Source: SHAN690 sp041391765
GTDB lineage: Bacteria > Bacteroidota > Bacteroidia > Flavobacteriales_G > Salibacteraceae
Assembly (NCBI GenBank): GCA_041391765.1
Contig: JAWKNJ010000014.1
Location: 154,880-218,879 of the forward strand
Direction of reading: 5' to 3'
Length of the DNA stretch: 64,000 nt
In this document: positions 41,508-50,126 of the stretch, piece by piece
Position numbering within the stretch: the first letter of the stretch is position 1
Layout: each line of letters begins with the position of its first letter
Translations under genes and position numbers: made by a program
The notes under the pieces: model-generated
What the model was told of the DNA's origin: nothing
The model's input: the letters and a program-made list of their open reading frames with translations, nothing else
Databases searched by the model: none

Positions 41508-41732
41508 AAGGCATTCTGACGAGCATTCAATGTTCATGAATACCACCGATAGTTGCCATGACTAAAATCACCACCATAGTTGATTGGTTAATGCTGAAAA
41601 CATCCATCGATAGTCAACTTCAAATTACCCTAATCAATCATCCATTCCGACTATCAATCTGTTCATTTTTACCGTTCGTGTAATTCCCTGTCGATTCATT
41701 CTTCCTTAGCTCAACTTTGTCCCAAGTTGAAA

Positions 41733-42236
41733 ATGAGAAGTGCTTCATTGACCACGCTTTTAATAATCGCTATAGCATCCTGTTCGAACGTTGGCAACGA
41801 GCTGCCTGACTTTCATTTGAAAACGCTGGAAGGTGATGAACTCACCAAAGAAAACCTGCATGGGAAAGTGACTGTCATTGACGTATGGGCTACCTGGTGT
41901 CACAACTGTGCCAACGAGCGTGAATCGCTTAACCGTTTGGTAGAATCGTATCAGGGCAATCCTAAGGTTGTGTTTCTCGGTTTTGCCGATGAAGATCCCG
42001 AAATCGTTTCAGCATTTTTGGAAAGAATGCCGTTTAAATTCACCCCCATTCCCGCAGCCGCAGACTTCACGAGCGAACTAAAAACTCGATTGGTAAAAAC
42101 CTACCCCCAACACATCATCCTCGACCAGAACCTGAAGATTCAATACGAACACACTGGTGAACTGAGTAATCCCGAAGAAACGCTGAGCACTGAAATCGAT
42201 GCCCTGCTTACGCCAAAAAACCCTGAAAAACATTGA
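41733..42236 (+). CDS. TlpA-like thioredoxin-fold lipoprotein
   Basis: A 167-residue lipoprotein (lipobox AIASC, Cys17) with a thioredoxin fold: LPDFHLKTLEGDELT at the start of the domain, the redox motif VWATWCHNCANE (CxxC = CHNC) and the cis-proline strand TYPQHIILD. It would reduce disulfides or act in cytochrome maturation or oxidative defence in the periplasm. ATG 41733 is used; a TTG two codons earlier is possible. The stop overlaps the start of the next gene by three bases (TTGA). Confidence 0.9.
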   Translation: MRSASLTTLLIIAIASCSNVGNELPDFHLKTLEGDELTKENLHGKVTVIDVWATWCHNCANERESLNRLVESYQGNPKVVFLGFADEDPEIVSAFLERMPFKFTPIPAAADFTSELKTRLVKTYPQHIILDQNLKIQYEHTGELSNPEETLSTEIDALLTPKNPEKH

Positions 42237-43426
42237 CACAACTCTTTAAAAAATGGTGTACAGATCCGAAACTGAGTCAATACGACTCGGTGGATTTGGT
42301 TCGAGCAGATCACTGGAATCATGTGGTAGGAGATGAAAACGTTTACTTGTCACTAGCTTACCTCGGAGCACTGGAAAAAGCGCTGAACGGAGATATAGAC
42401 TTCCGCTACACCATTTTCTATAACGACAAGCTACAGCCCGTAGCGGCTTCGTATATCCAAATCATGCACTATTCCGGTGGTGATGGGGACTTGAAATTCA
42501 ACGATACGTTTTGTCGCGTTGGTGATCACATCAAAAGCAAGCTCATTGGAAGCATAGATGCCCGGGTGTTGATCTGTGGTAATGTGTTTGCCAGCGGTGA
42601 AAACGGATTCGCGTTCACCGATGATATCAAGCCTAAAGAAGCTTACAAGATGCTAGCCCAGAGCATGAAGCGCATGGCCCAGGAAAAAGAAACGAACGGG
42701 CAGATTTCTTTTGGACTTCTCAAGGAATTTTGGCCACAGACCCTGAATCATTCAAACAGCCTTGAGGATGAGAATTTCAAGGCCTTCGAGATTGATGTCA
42801 ACATGGTGTTGAATGTTCACCCGACCTGGAAAACATTTGAGGACTACCTCGACTCCATGACCACAAAATTTCGCACCAAGGCAAAGGGTGTGTTGAAGAA
42901 GTCATCCGACTTGATGGTGATCGACATGAATTTGAATCAAGTCATTGCGCATCAAGATCGAATTGAGGAATTGTATTTAGCAGTACTCGATAATGCGGAA
43001 TTCAAGTTTGGTCAGCTGAATGCTCAGGCGTTTGTGAACCTGAAACAAAACTTGGGCGATCGCTTCACACTGAAAGGCTACTTCTTGAGCGAAAAACTAG
43101 TTGGATTCAGCACCGTGTTTTTGTGCAATGACAAGGCTGATGCTAACTACGTAGGTATCGATTATGAGTGCAACAAGGAATACGCGGTGTATCAACGCAT
43201 GTTGTACGACTTCGTAGAATTCGCCATTGACAAAAAGTTAGTACAGATGAGGCTGGGTCGCACGGCTGAAACGCTCAAGAGCAGCGTTGGCGCTGAGCCG
43301 GTGAACATGAAACTATACATTCGCCATCGCAACAGTATTTCCAACACCCTGATAGGCCCGCTGGTATCGAGCATTTCCCCCAGCGAATTTGAGCTGAGAC
43401 CACCCTTTAAAGCCGCCTTCGCTTAG
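42233..43426 (+). CDS. FemAB/GNAT-like acyl-N-acyltransferase
   Basis: A 397-residue cytoplasmic protein. The C-terminal half (about 200-380) has the GNAT/FemAB-like layout seen in peptidoglycan-biosynthesis-type N-acyltransferases: KLVGFSTVFLCNDKADANYVG, then YQRMLYDFVEFAIDKKLVQM, and LGRTAETLKSSVGAEPV. No substrate can be named. It starts at TTG 42233 inside the TlpA-like stop codon, so translation is coupled. Four bases later the next membrane protein gene begins, so the three form one operon. Confidence 0.7.
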   Translation: MTQLFKKWCTDPKLSQYDSVDLVRADHWNHVVGDENVYLSLAYLGALEKALNGDIDFRYTIFYNDKLQPVAASYIQIMHYSGGDGDLKFNDTFCRVGDHIKSKLIGSIDARVLICGNVFASGENGFAFTDDIKPKEAYKMLAQSMKRMAQEKETNGQISFGLLKEFWPQTLNHSNSLEDENFKAFEIDVNMVLNVHPTWKTFEDYLDSMTTKFRTKAKGVLKKSSDLMVIDMNLNQVIAHQDRIEELYLAVLDNAEFKFGQLNAQAFVNLKQNLGDRFTLKGYFLSEKLVGFSTVFLCNDKADANYVGIDYECNKEYAVYQRMLYDFVEFAIDKKLVQMRLGRTAETLKSSVGAEPVNMKLYIRHRNSISNTLIGPLVSSISPSEFELRPPFKAAFA

Positions 43427-43429
43427 GCC

Positions 43430-44434
43430 ATGGATTCATTAACTCAGATCGTACTTGGCGCTGGTGTCGGAGAAGCAGTGTTGGGAAAAAAGGTGGGCAA
43501 TAAAGCCATCTTGTGGGGAGCCATTGCCGGGACTATTCCTGATCTGGACGTGTTGGCCAATTTCTTCACAGACGAGCTCACGGCCACAGAAATGCATCGC
43601 GGGTTTTCACATTCCATCTTATTTGCGATTCTCATGGCTCCTTTGCTGGGTTGGCTTGCTTCGCGTATCCATAAAAAGGCCAACCTCGACTGGAAACCAT
43701 GGAGCTGGCTAATGTTTTGGTCGCTGGTGACACACCCACTTCTGGATGCCCACACCAACTGGGGGACTACGCTCCTCTGGCCACTCGACTACAAATTTGC
43801 CTACAACAACATCTTCATCGTTGATCCACTTTACACCCTGCCGTTTATGGTGTGTGTGATTTGGGCCATGACCTTAAAGCGCGACAACCCAAAGCGAAGT
43901 AGAATCAACCGCCTTGGCCTGATCATGAGCACGAGCTACATGGCATTAACGATTGTCTCAAAGGGCATCGGATATTATCACTTCACTAAGAGCCTTGACA
44001 ATCAGGGCATCGCGTACGAACGTATGATGACAAACGCCACCGTGTTCAACAGCATTCTTTGGAACGCTACCGTAGAAACCGAAGATGAGTACCTCTTGGG
44101 TTATTACTCGTTGTTTGACGGCTCAGGGGAGGTTGAGTTTATGCACTTTGATAAGAATCACAATGCGCTGGGGGATATGGCTGATGAAGATATAGTCAAG
44201 CGTTTGGCCAAGATTTCTCGAGGGTGGTATATCGTAATGAAAGATGGTGACAAGGCCTACATCAACGACATGCGTTTTGGTCAAATGGGAATTTCTGACG
44301 ACCCGGATAGTTTTCCATTCAGCCATGAATTGTGGTATGAAGACGGAGTGCTCCATTCCAAGCAACGAGAGCGCGGACGTGAGGATGCGGGATCAAAGCT
44401 CGGGGCCATGATCAGAAGGGTGGCCGGAAAATAA
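43430..44434 (+). CDS. YdjM-like membrane-bound metal-dependent hydrolase
   Basis: A 334-residue protein of the LexA-regulated YdjM-type family. It starts with MDSLTQIVLGAGVGEAVLGK and contains the His/Asp metal motifs: GTIPDLDVL, MHRGFSHSILFA and SLVTHPLLDAHTNWGT. Several membrane helices fill residues about 55-190, and a soluble C-terminal part follows. A phospholipid or phosphoester hydrolase role is suspected for the family but not shown. It is the last gene of the three-gene operon, with a hairpin right after the stop. Confidence 0.85.
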   Translation: MDSLTQIVLGAGVGEAVLGKKVGNKAILWGAIAGTIPDLDVLANFFTDELTATEMHRGFSHSILFAILMAPLLGWLASRIHKKANLDWKPWSWLMFWSLVTHPLLDAHTNWGTTLLWPLDYKFAYNNIFIVDPLYTLPFMVCVIWAMTLKRDNPKRSRINRLGLIMSTSYMALTIVSKGIGYYHFTKSLDNQGIAYERMMTNATVFNSILWNATVETEDEYLLGYYSLFDGSGEVEFMHFDKNHNALGDMADEDIVKRLAKISRGWYIVMKDGDKAYINDMRFGQMGISDDPDSFPFSHELWYEDGVLHSKQRERGREDAGSKLGAMIRRVAGK

Positions 44435-44435
44435 A

Positions 44436-44468
44436 AACCGAACAATTAGCTCTGCTAACTGTTCGGTT
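44436..44468. terminator. Bidirectional intrinsic terminator
   Basis: AACCGAACA and TGTTCGGTT form a perfect nine-base stem, with an inner TTAGC/GCTAA stem around TCT. On the minus strand it is followed by TTTTTAT (the YdjM-like stop side), so it ends the DUF1761 transcript; it may also end the plus-strand operon. Confidence 0.7.
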
Positions 44469-44485
44469 GATTGAATGTTTGTGAT

Positions 44486-44989
44486 CTATGCGAATTGACA
44501 AACGACCCCACCCATGAGGGTCATCGTAATTGCCCAGTAGCCCACATTGATCCAGATGTATTTCCAGCTTTTGCGCTCAAACAGGGCGTTTGTTGCAAGA
44601 ACAGGAAACGCAATCAGAAATGATCCCAGGAAGCCATGGAATGCACCATGCTTGAAGGTGCGAAAGTTTGTACCATACTTTTCCATCATCTCTTGCATGA
44701 AGATCATGATGTCACTTCCGGCCTCGCCCATTCCGGGTTCGTTCATCAACATCGACTGAAAGCCCAATTGATGAATGGTCATCTGCATCATCGCACCTGC
44801 GAGCATGCAGGCAAAAAGATAACTCAACCCGAAGATGACGGCCATGTTTGCCCCCTTCATTTTTTCTTCATCCATGCCGGCTTCCTTCATCCATGCCGTG
44901 CCGACAACCTTGGGGTTGTACCAAATGAATCCCATGACCATCGGAATCAATGCGGCCACGGGAATAATCCAAACGTGTAGTTCTACCAT
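44486..44989 (-). CDS. DUF1761 family membrane protein
   Basis: A 167-residue protein with four hydrophobic segments, the family opening VAALIPMVMGFIWYNPKVVGTAW, and a Met-rich loop (residues about 66-104) with MQMTIHQLGFQSMLMNEPGM and KYGTNFRTFKHGAFHGF. The role is unknown. It has its own promoter overlapping the end of lysE. The Met content of the loop is high and could reflect metal contacts, but this is speculative. Confidence 0.85.
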   Translation of the reverse strand: MVELHVWIIPVAALIPMVMGFIWYNPKVVGTAWMKEAGMDEEKMKGANMAVIFGLSYLFACMLAGAMMQMTIHQLGFQSMLMNEPGMGEAGSDIMIFMQEMMEKYGTNFRTFKHGAFHGFLGSFLIAFPVLATNALFERKSWKYIWINVGYWAITMTLMGGVVCQFA

Positions 44990-45012
44990 AGTGTGTTGTG
45001 GTTTAATTTACC

Positions 45013-45047
45013 CAAATATAGGCGAGAAACTATTGGCTCAGAGCAAA
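45013..45047 (-). promoter_or_regulatory. Complete -33/-7 promoter of the DUF1761 gene
   Basis: Minus strand: TTTG (45047-45044), 23 bases, TATATTTG (45020-45013), matching the Bacteroidota consensus in both elements. The -7 box lies 23 bases before the ATG; the -33 box lies within the lysE 3' end. Confidence 0.6.
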
Positions 45048-45638
45048 GTAGGCCAATCGCAAACTGAAGAGAATCAGAATCGCACCAATACCCACAAACA
45101 GTCGTTTCAGAAACGTTGGATTCAACAATGTTTTAAGCTTATCGGCTAAGAATACCTTCAGTAAATCGGTGATAAAGATGCCTGCAAGTGCAGCGACTAG
45201 ATAGGCACTGATCTCGAAACTGGAATCAAAAGATTCTTCCGCATAGGTCAGGATAGCCATCCATACGAAGAAGACAAAAGGGTTCACAAAATTGACCAAG
45301 AATCCTTTTCCAAAGGCGCCAGAAACACCAGTAACGTTGGTCTTGTGTTTCACCTCCAGGTTTCCTTGTGGCTTGATCATGTATTTCAATCCCAAGGCAA
45401 GAAGCAACACACTGCCAACCACGGCTAACCAGCGCTGCGTATCATCATTCCTAAAAAAGTCAGCGGCTCCAAAGTAGAGCAACGAAACAATCAGAACATC
45501 GCTCATCAGAATGCCCGTAGCCACACCAAGACCCGTGATTCTTCCCTGCCTCAACGTGACCTGAAGCAACGTAAAAAACACAGGACCAAGAAAGATCACA
45601 GTTCCGATTCCTGTTATGAGTCCTTCTATGATTGGCAT
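45030..45638 (-). CDS. LysE family exporter
   Basis: A 202-residue inner-membrane protein with six hydrophobic segments and the LysE/RhtB opening (MPIIEGLITGIGTVIFLGPVFF), a GLGVATGILMSDVLIV second motif and FVNPFVFFVWMAI. Members export amino acids or related small metabolites; the substrate is not predictable here. It lies 40 bases before tex on the same strand, but in the downstream direction, so it may be co-transcribed with it. Confidence 0.87.
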   Translation of the reverse strand: MPIIEGLITGIGTVIFLGPVFFTLLQVTLRQGRITGLGVATGILMSDVLIVSLLYFGAADFFRNDDTQRWLAVVGSVLLLALGLKYMIKPQGNLEVKHKTNVTGVSGAFGKGFLVNFVNPFVFFVWMAILTYAEESFDSSFEISAYLVAALAGIFITDLLKVFLADKLKTLLNPTFLKRLFVGIGAILILFSLRLAYFALSQ

Positions 45639-45678
45639 ACCAATGGCTGAGTGAGGGTCATTGCTCGAAATTGCGGTT

Positions 45679-47811
45679 TTATTGATTGTCTGCGCCCAGC
45701 TTCATCGTAAAAGCAATGCGCTTTCGCGCTGTGTCCACTTCGAGCACTTTGACTCGTACCTCCTGATTTAGCTTGACTATTTCCAACGGATCACTAACAT
45801 ATCGATCGGCCAGCTGACTGATATGCACTAAGCCATCCTGCTTTACACCAACGTCTACAAACGCCCCAAACTTGGTGATGTTTGTGACAATGCCGAGTAG
45901 AATCATTCCCTGTTGAAGGTCCTCTACCTTTCTAACGCCCTTGGAAAACTCAAAAAGCTTTGCCTTTCCGCGCGGATCACGACCGGGTTTCTGGAGTTCG
46001 GCTACAATATCATTCAAGGTCGGAAGCCCCACATCCTCTGATGTGTATCGACTAAGCTCCAACGATTCAATCTTGACTTTGTCTCGAAGTAGCTCGCTCA
46101 CCTGACAGTTTAAATCCTTAGCCATCTTGCTCACAATGTGGTAGCTTTCAGGATGGACCGCGCTGTTGTCAAGTGGGTTTTTCGCTTCGGGAATTCTTAA
46201 GAAGCCGGCACACTGCTCGAATGCCTTTGCTCCTAATCCGCTCACTTTCAACAAATCCTTGCGTGACAGAAATGGTCCGTTCTCTGTTCGATGACTCACG
46301 ATGGCTGTGCTCAGCTTTGGCCCTATGCCACTCACATATTGCAACAAATGCTCGCTGCTCGTATTTAGGTTCACGCCCACGTGGTTCACAACACTTTCTA
46401 CTGTCGCGTCCAGCTTTTCCTTGAGTTGCTTTTGATCCACGTCATGCTGGTATTGCCCGACTCCAATTGCTTTCGGGTCAATTTTCACCAGCTCACTCAG
46501 CGGATCCATTAGCCTTCGTCCAATCGAAACCGACCCGCGCACGGTGACATCGTAATCAGGAAATTCAGCTCGTGCCACAGGCGAAGCAGAGTAAACTGAG
46601 GCGCCATTTTCACTCACCACGTAAGCCTCCGTTCCTGCCGGTAATCGGATGCCTTGGACAAATCGCTCCGTTTCCCTTCCGGCCGTTCCATTTCCTATCG
46701 CAATGGCTTCGATTTTATACGTCTGCACCAAGTTACTCACCTTGGATGCCGCCCTTGCTCCCTCATTTTGAGGCGGATGCGGGTAGATGGTCTCGTTGTG
46801 AAGCAGCGCCCCATATTCATCCAAACAAACCACCTTACATCCGGTTCGGAATCCAGGGTCAATAGCCAATACACGCTTCGACCCCAGCGGTGGTGCTAGG
46901 AGCAATTGCCTTGCGTTTTCTGCGAACACGTTGATGGCCTCCGCATCGGCCTTTTCTTTGGCCGCATTTCTGAACTCCGTTTCGATGGACGGCTCTAATA
47001 ATCTCTTGTATGCATCGGCAATGGCAAGCTTCATTTGCTCATCCGCGAAGCCCGGTTTTCGGATGAAGTAGCGCTCCAGTCGCTCGATGCCCGAGCTTCG
47101 ATCCGGAATAATTGACAACCGAATGACTCCCTCTTCTTCCGCCCTTCGCATGGCAAGCATTCGGTGTCCGGCACAGCGATGAAGGGGTTCAGAAAAGTCA
47201 AAATAGTCCCGAAATTTTGATTCGGGATCGTCTTTTCCTTTGATCACCTTGGTGTGAACAACTGCACCGTGTTGGAAGTGCTTTCTCACAATATCTCGGG
47301 CAGCTTGACGCTCATTGATCCACTCTGCCATGATGTCTCTTGCTAAGGACAGGGCCATTTCACTGTCTTTCACTTCGCCCTTGACAAACCGCTGAGCATA
47401 GGAATGAACATCGCTGATCTCTTGCTTCATCAACACCGCTGCCAGCGGTTCGACTCCCAGCTTGCGTGCCATATCGGCTTTCGTCTTCCGCTTGGGCTTG
47501 AATGGCAAGTAAAGGTCTTCAAGTGTGGCGAGTTCCTTTGCGGCTTCGATTTGTGCTCTCAGTTCAGGTTTCAATAAACCTTGCTCTTCAATGGAATCAA
47601 GAATAAAAGCGCGCCTCTTTTCCAGCTCTTGATGTGCTTTGTACGCATCCTTAATGGCCTGCAGTTGCACCTCGTCCAATCCACCCGTGCGCTCTTTTCT
47701 ATAGCGAGAAATAAAAGGGATGGTAGCCCCTTCATCCAAAAGCTGCAATGTTCGGGTAACATTGAGTTCCTTGAGTTGAAGGAGATCGGAAATAACCTTG
47801 GCTGCTTGCAT
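45679..47811 (-). CDS. tex: Tex family RNA-binding transcription accessory protein
   Basis: A 710-residue protein, full length for Tex. It has an N-terminal helical domain (TIPFISRYRKERTGGLDE), the YqgF-like RNase H domain (VLAIDPGFRTGCKVVCLDE), helix-hairpin-helix motifs (YVSGIGPKLSTAIVSHR, LLKVSGLGAKAFEQCAGFLR) and a C-terminal S1 domain (TKFGAFVDVGVKQDGLVHIS). It binds nucleic acids at the transcription complex. ATG 47811 replaces an upstream start that would add a non-homologous leader. Divergent from the NRDE gene; TATCTTCG, one base off the -7 box, ends four bases before the start. Confidence 0.95.
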   Translation of the reverse strand: MQAAKVISDLLQLKELNVTRTLQLLDEGATIPFISRYRKERTGGLDEVQLQAIKDAYKAHQELEKRRAFILDSIEEQGLLKPELRAQIEAAKELATLEDLYLPFKPKRKTKADMARKLGVEPLAAVLMKQEISDVHSYAQRFVKGEVKDSEMALSLARDIMAEWINERQAARDIVRKHFQHGAVVHTKVIKGKDDPESKFRDYFDFSEPLHRCAGHRMLAMRRAEEEGVIRLSIIPDRSSGIERLERYFIRKPGFADEQMKLAIADAYKRLLEPSIETEFRNAAKEKADAEAINVFAENARQLLLAPPLGSKRVLAIDPGFRTGCKVVCLDEYGALLHNETIYPHPPQNEGARAASKVSNLVQTYKIEAIAIGNGTAGRETERFVQGIRLPAGTEAYVVSENGASVYSASPVARAEFPDYDVTVRGSVSIGRRLMDPLSELVKIDPKAIGVGQYQHDVDQKQLKEKLDATVESVVNHVGVNLNTSSEHLLQYVSGIGPKLSTAIVSHRTENGPFLSRKDLLKVSGLGAKAFEQCAGFLRIPEAKNPLDNSAVHPESYHIVSKMAKDLNCQVSELLRDKVKIESLELSRYTSEDVGLPTLNDIVAELQKPGRDPRGKAKLFEFSKGVRKVEDLQQGMILLGIVTNITKFGAFVDVGVKQDGLVHISQLADRYVSDPLEIVKLNQEVRVKVLEVDTARKRIAFTMKLGADNQ

Positions 47812-47863
47812 CGGGCGAAGATAAATTCGGATGGATGCCTTTAGCCAAACTTCCAGAAGCATT

Positions 47864-47871
47864 TAAATTTG
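47864..47871 (+). promoter_or_regulatory. -7 promoter element of the NRDE gene
   Basis: TAAATTTG, exact TAnnTTTG, ends six bases before the ATG at 47878. The tight spacing predicts a leaderless or nearly leaderless mRNA. Confidence 0.5.
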
Positions 47872-47877
47872 ACCGTA

Positions 47878-48588
47878 ATGTGTACGGTCACCTACATCCC
47901 AACGCCATCAGGCTGCCTCATCACTTCCAACCGCGATGAGATCATCACGCGAAGTCCAGCTATTGGGCCAAAAGTGTACTCTCCGTCCACCAAGGAAATA
48001 CTTTTTCCGAAAGACCCACAAGGCGGTGGCAGTTGGATCGCTTCGGGTGACAACATGAGTGTGTGTCTGCTCAACGGAGCCTTTGAGCCTCACGAACGAA
48101 AAGATCACTACAAGCACAGTCGCGGCTTAGTTCCATTAGCCATCATCGAACACGGGAATGTGCCTTCCTTTGTGGAGCAATACGACTTCGAAGGCATTGA
48201 ACCCTTTACCGTAGTCATCTACAATCCCAACGGACTTTGGGAACTGATTTGGGACGAGGAACGACCACACCTATTTGGCCATGACCCAAAACTGCCGGGT
48301 ATATGGGCTTCTACCCCCCTCTATTCGCCAGAAGTTCGCGCCCAGCGCAAACAATGGTTCAGCGAATGGTTGGATAGCACAAGCGATCCAACACAAGAGA
48401 GCATCCTTCGTTTCCACACTCAACCCAGTTCAGACAAAGAAAACGGACTGCTCATCGCTCGGGATAACGGTCTGCATACGGTAAGTGTGACGAGCATCGA
48501 ACATCAAAATGATCAATCGGCTTTGATGTGCTACCGCGACTTAGTGTTCACAGATGAGCCGGAATTAAACGTGCAGTTAAATTTCTAA
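47878..48588 (+). CDS. NRDE family Ntn-hydrolase-like protein (TANGO2 homologue)
   Basis: A 236-residue protein starting MCTVTYIPTPSGCLITSNRD. The second-position Cys is the expected N-terminal nucleophile after Met removal, and NRDE at residues 18-21 names the family. FPKDPQGGGSWIAS follows, as in relatives. The ATG at 47878 is fixed by this Cys2; an in-frame TTG three codons earlier overlaps the promoter box. Eukaryotic TANGO2 is linked to heme or lipid handling; the bacterial role is unknown. It converges with the DsbA-like gene, nine bases apart. Confidence 0.92.
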   Translation: MCTVTYIPTPSGCLITSNRDEIITRSPAIGPKVYSPSTKEILFPKDPQGGGSWIASGDNMSVCLLNGAFEPHERKDHYKHSRGLVPLAIIEHGNVPSFVEQYDFEGIEPFTVVIYNPNGLWELIWDEERPHLFGHDPKLPGIWASTPLYSPEVRAQRKQWFSEWLDSTSDPTQESILRFHTQPSSDKENGLLIARDNGLHTVSVTSIEHQNDQSALMCYRDLVFTDEPELNVQLNF

Positions 48589-48597
48589 TACCGCTTT

Positions 48598-49413
48598 CTA
48601 CTTACACTTCTCATCCGGCTTGCACACCGGACCATCGCCCTCCTGAACCTTCAATTCAGGAATGTTGTTCTCTTTTTTCCATTCGGCCACGCTTTGTTCC
48701 AAGGTGCTCAAAAAGGTCTCTACGGGTTGCGCTCCTGAAACGGCATACTTCCGGTCGAACACAAAAAACGGTACTCCGCGCACACCGATCTGCCGGGACT
48801 CTGCTACGTCCTGATTCACGCGGTAGGCATACTCGTCATTCCTAAGTGACTCCTCTACTTCGGCATTCGTAAGGCCAATTTCATTGCCCAGCGCCATAAG
48901 TGTATTCGTATCGCTAATGTCCTTGCCTTCGGTAAAATAGGAGCGAAAAAAACACTCTTCAGCCTTGTCGCCTAAACCCTTCGTTTTTGCCATCTGCATC
49001 ACCCGATGCGCGTTGAATGAATTGGCTACAACTGCCTTTTCAAAGTGGTAGTCCAATCCGGCATTGCTTGCCATCTGTTCCACGTGTTCGTGCATCTTCA
49101 CACTCTGCTCATAGCTGATGCCTTTCGCCTCGGCCAAGTATTCGTAAACGCTTTGAGGATTATCAATCTGCATAGGAATCTCAGGATTCAGCTGAAAACT
49201 CTTCCACTCAATTTCAACACGATCCTTATCCGGAAACTGCTCCAATGCCGCCTCCAAGTGTCGTTTTCCGATGTAGCAAAACGGACACATCACATCACTC
49301 CAAATCTCAATCTTCATTTTATCCTCACTCTTATCTTTCACATTCTGAGCATTGCCGAATTGAACATAGGCAACAGACAAGGCTATGATGATCCATTGCG
49401 TAGCATTCTTCAT
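48598..49413 (-). CDS. DsbA/FrnE-like thioredoxin-fold oxidoreductase, exported
   Basis: A 271-residue protein. ATG 49413 gives a signal peptide ending near QFGNAQ. The FrnE-type DsbA domain follows: IEIWSDVMCPFCYIGKRHLE with CPFC redox centre, FQLNPEIP, and the cis-Pro strand IGVRGVPFFVFDRKYAVSGA. Two extra cysteines end the protein (CKPDEKCK). FrnE proteins are usually cytoplasmic; this one seems to be exported, so it may introduce disulfides in the periplasm. The start is placed by the TAATTTTG box eight bases upstream. Confidence 0.9.
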   Translation of the reverse strand: MKNATQWIIIALSVAYVQFGNAQNVKDKSEDKMKIEIWSDVMCPFCYIGKRHLEAALEQFPDKDRVEIEWKSFQLNPEIPMQIDNPQSVYEYLAEAKGISYEQSVKMHEHVEQMASNAGLDYHFEKAVVANSFNAHRVMQMAKTKGLGDKAEECFFRSYFTEGKDISDTNTLMALGNEIGLTNAEVEESLRNDEYAYRVNQDVAESRQIGVRGVPFFVFDRKYAVSGAQPVETFLSTLEQSVAEWKKENNIPELKVQEGDGPVCKPDEKCK

Positions 49414-49421
49414 TCGGATTC

Positions 49422-49429
49422 CAAAATTA
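49422..49429 (-). promoter_or_regulatory. -7 promoter element of the DsbA-like gene
   Basis: Minus strand TAATTTTG, exact TAnnTTTG, eight bases before the chosen ATG (49413). It supports that start over the longer frame to 49434. Confidence 0.5.
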
Positions 49430-49539
49430 CTCAACTCAGAAGAACCAATATATTATTCGGCAGTGTGACAAACAACACCGAACTTCTCGATTTCATCGCT
49501 GACTTTTGTCAACCAAATCATTCAACAGGTTCAATTCTA

Positions 49540-49547
49540 TAGATTTG
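49540..49547 (+). promoter_or_regulatory. -7 promoter element of the metal-efflux operon
   Basis: TAGATTTG, exact TAnnTTTG, ends four bases before GTG 49552 (10 before TTG 49558) of the His-rich protein. Confidence 0.5.
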
Positions 49548-49551
49548 TGCC

Positions 49552-50025
49552 GTGCAATTGAAGCGAGTCATCATAGCAATTTCATTGTTGTTCACCTACG
49601 GGGTGAGCTTGGCTCATAGCGTCATTCCACATTGTCATCATGGATTTGAGGTCTCTACTGCCGATCATGAACATGCCGTGGCGCATGAGCATCACGATTC
49701 GGTGGAGCAAATTCCTCAAACCGAAGACCCGGCCAATCACATCAATCACCAAGGTCATTATGATGAAAGTTTGCTGGATCTAATCCTTTGCCTGTTTTCG
49801 GACAGCGACCATCCTGACAATTTCGGAGAAGACGCCTTCATTCCATCCTCAAACGCACCGGTCCAACTCAAGAGCCTGAACCAAGCTTCATTACTTGTAA
49901 GCTTGATCATTGCAATCAACGCAGAGGAGTGTGCTGAAGAGCGCATCATTCCTCAATTGAAGGTCAATTACACTGCACCCGAACTTTTCACCTCCGGCCT
50001 ACGCGGGCCTCCTGCCATTTCCTGA
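49552..50025 (+). CDS. Histidine-rich exported protein of the metal-efflux operon
   Basis: A 157-residue protein with an N-terminal signal (KRVIIAISLLFTYGVSLAHS) and a His-rich stretch (IPHCHHGFE, DHEHAVAHEHHDS, NHINHQGHYDE; residues about 20-75). A segment DLILCLFSDSDHP and a second hydrophobic stretch (LNQASLLVSLIIAI) follow. It directly precedes cusA and cusB and probably binds metal ions in the periplasm as buffer or sensor. The start codon is GTG 49552 or TTG 49558; neither is ATG. The C-terminus ends GLRGPPAIS, similar to small leader proteins often seen before Bacteroidota Cus/Czc pumps. Confidence 0.75.
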   Translation: MQLKRVIIAISLLFTYGVSLAHSVIPHCHHGFEVSTADHEHAVAHEHHDSVEQIPQTEDPANHINHQGHYDESLLDLILCLFSDSDHPDNFGEDAFIPSSNAPVQLKSLNQASLLVSLIIAINAEECAEERIIPQLKVNYTAPELFTSGLRGPPAIS

Positions 50026-50126
50026 TTGCCGCACTATCTGTGCGTAACCGATGATCTGCAACAGGTCATCGAATAAGCTGCTATTCGTTGCAGCCCACTT
50101 TTCGTTTTACAGGAAATTAAAACAAC

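Noticed and set aside
41550..41640. Repeats ACCACC(G)ATAGTTG between usp and the TlpA-like gene
   Set aside because: Only two imperfect copies; too little to claim an operator, so mentioned only within the usp entry.
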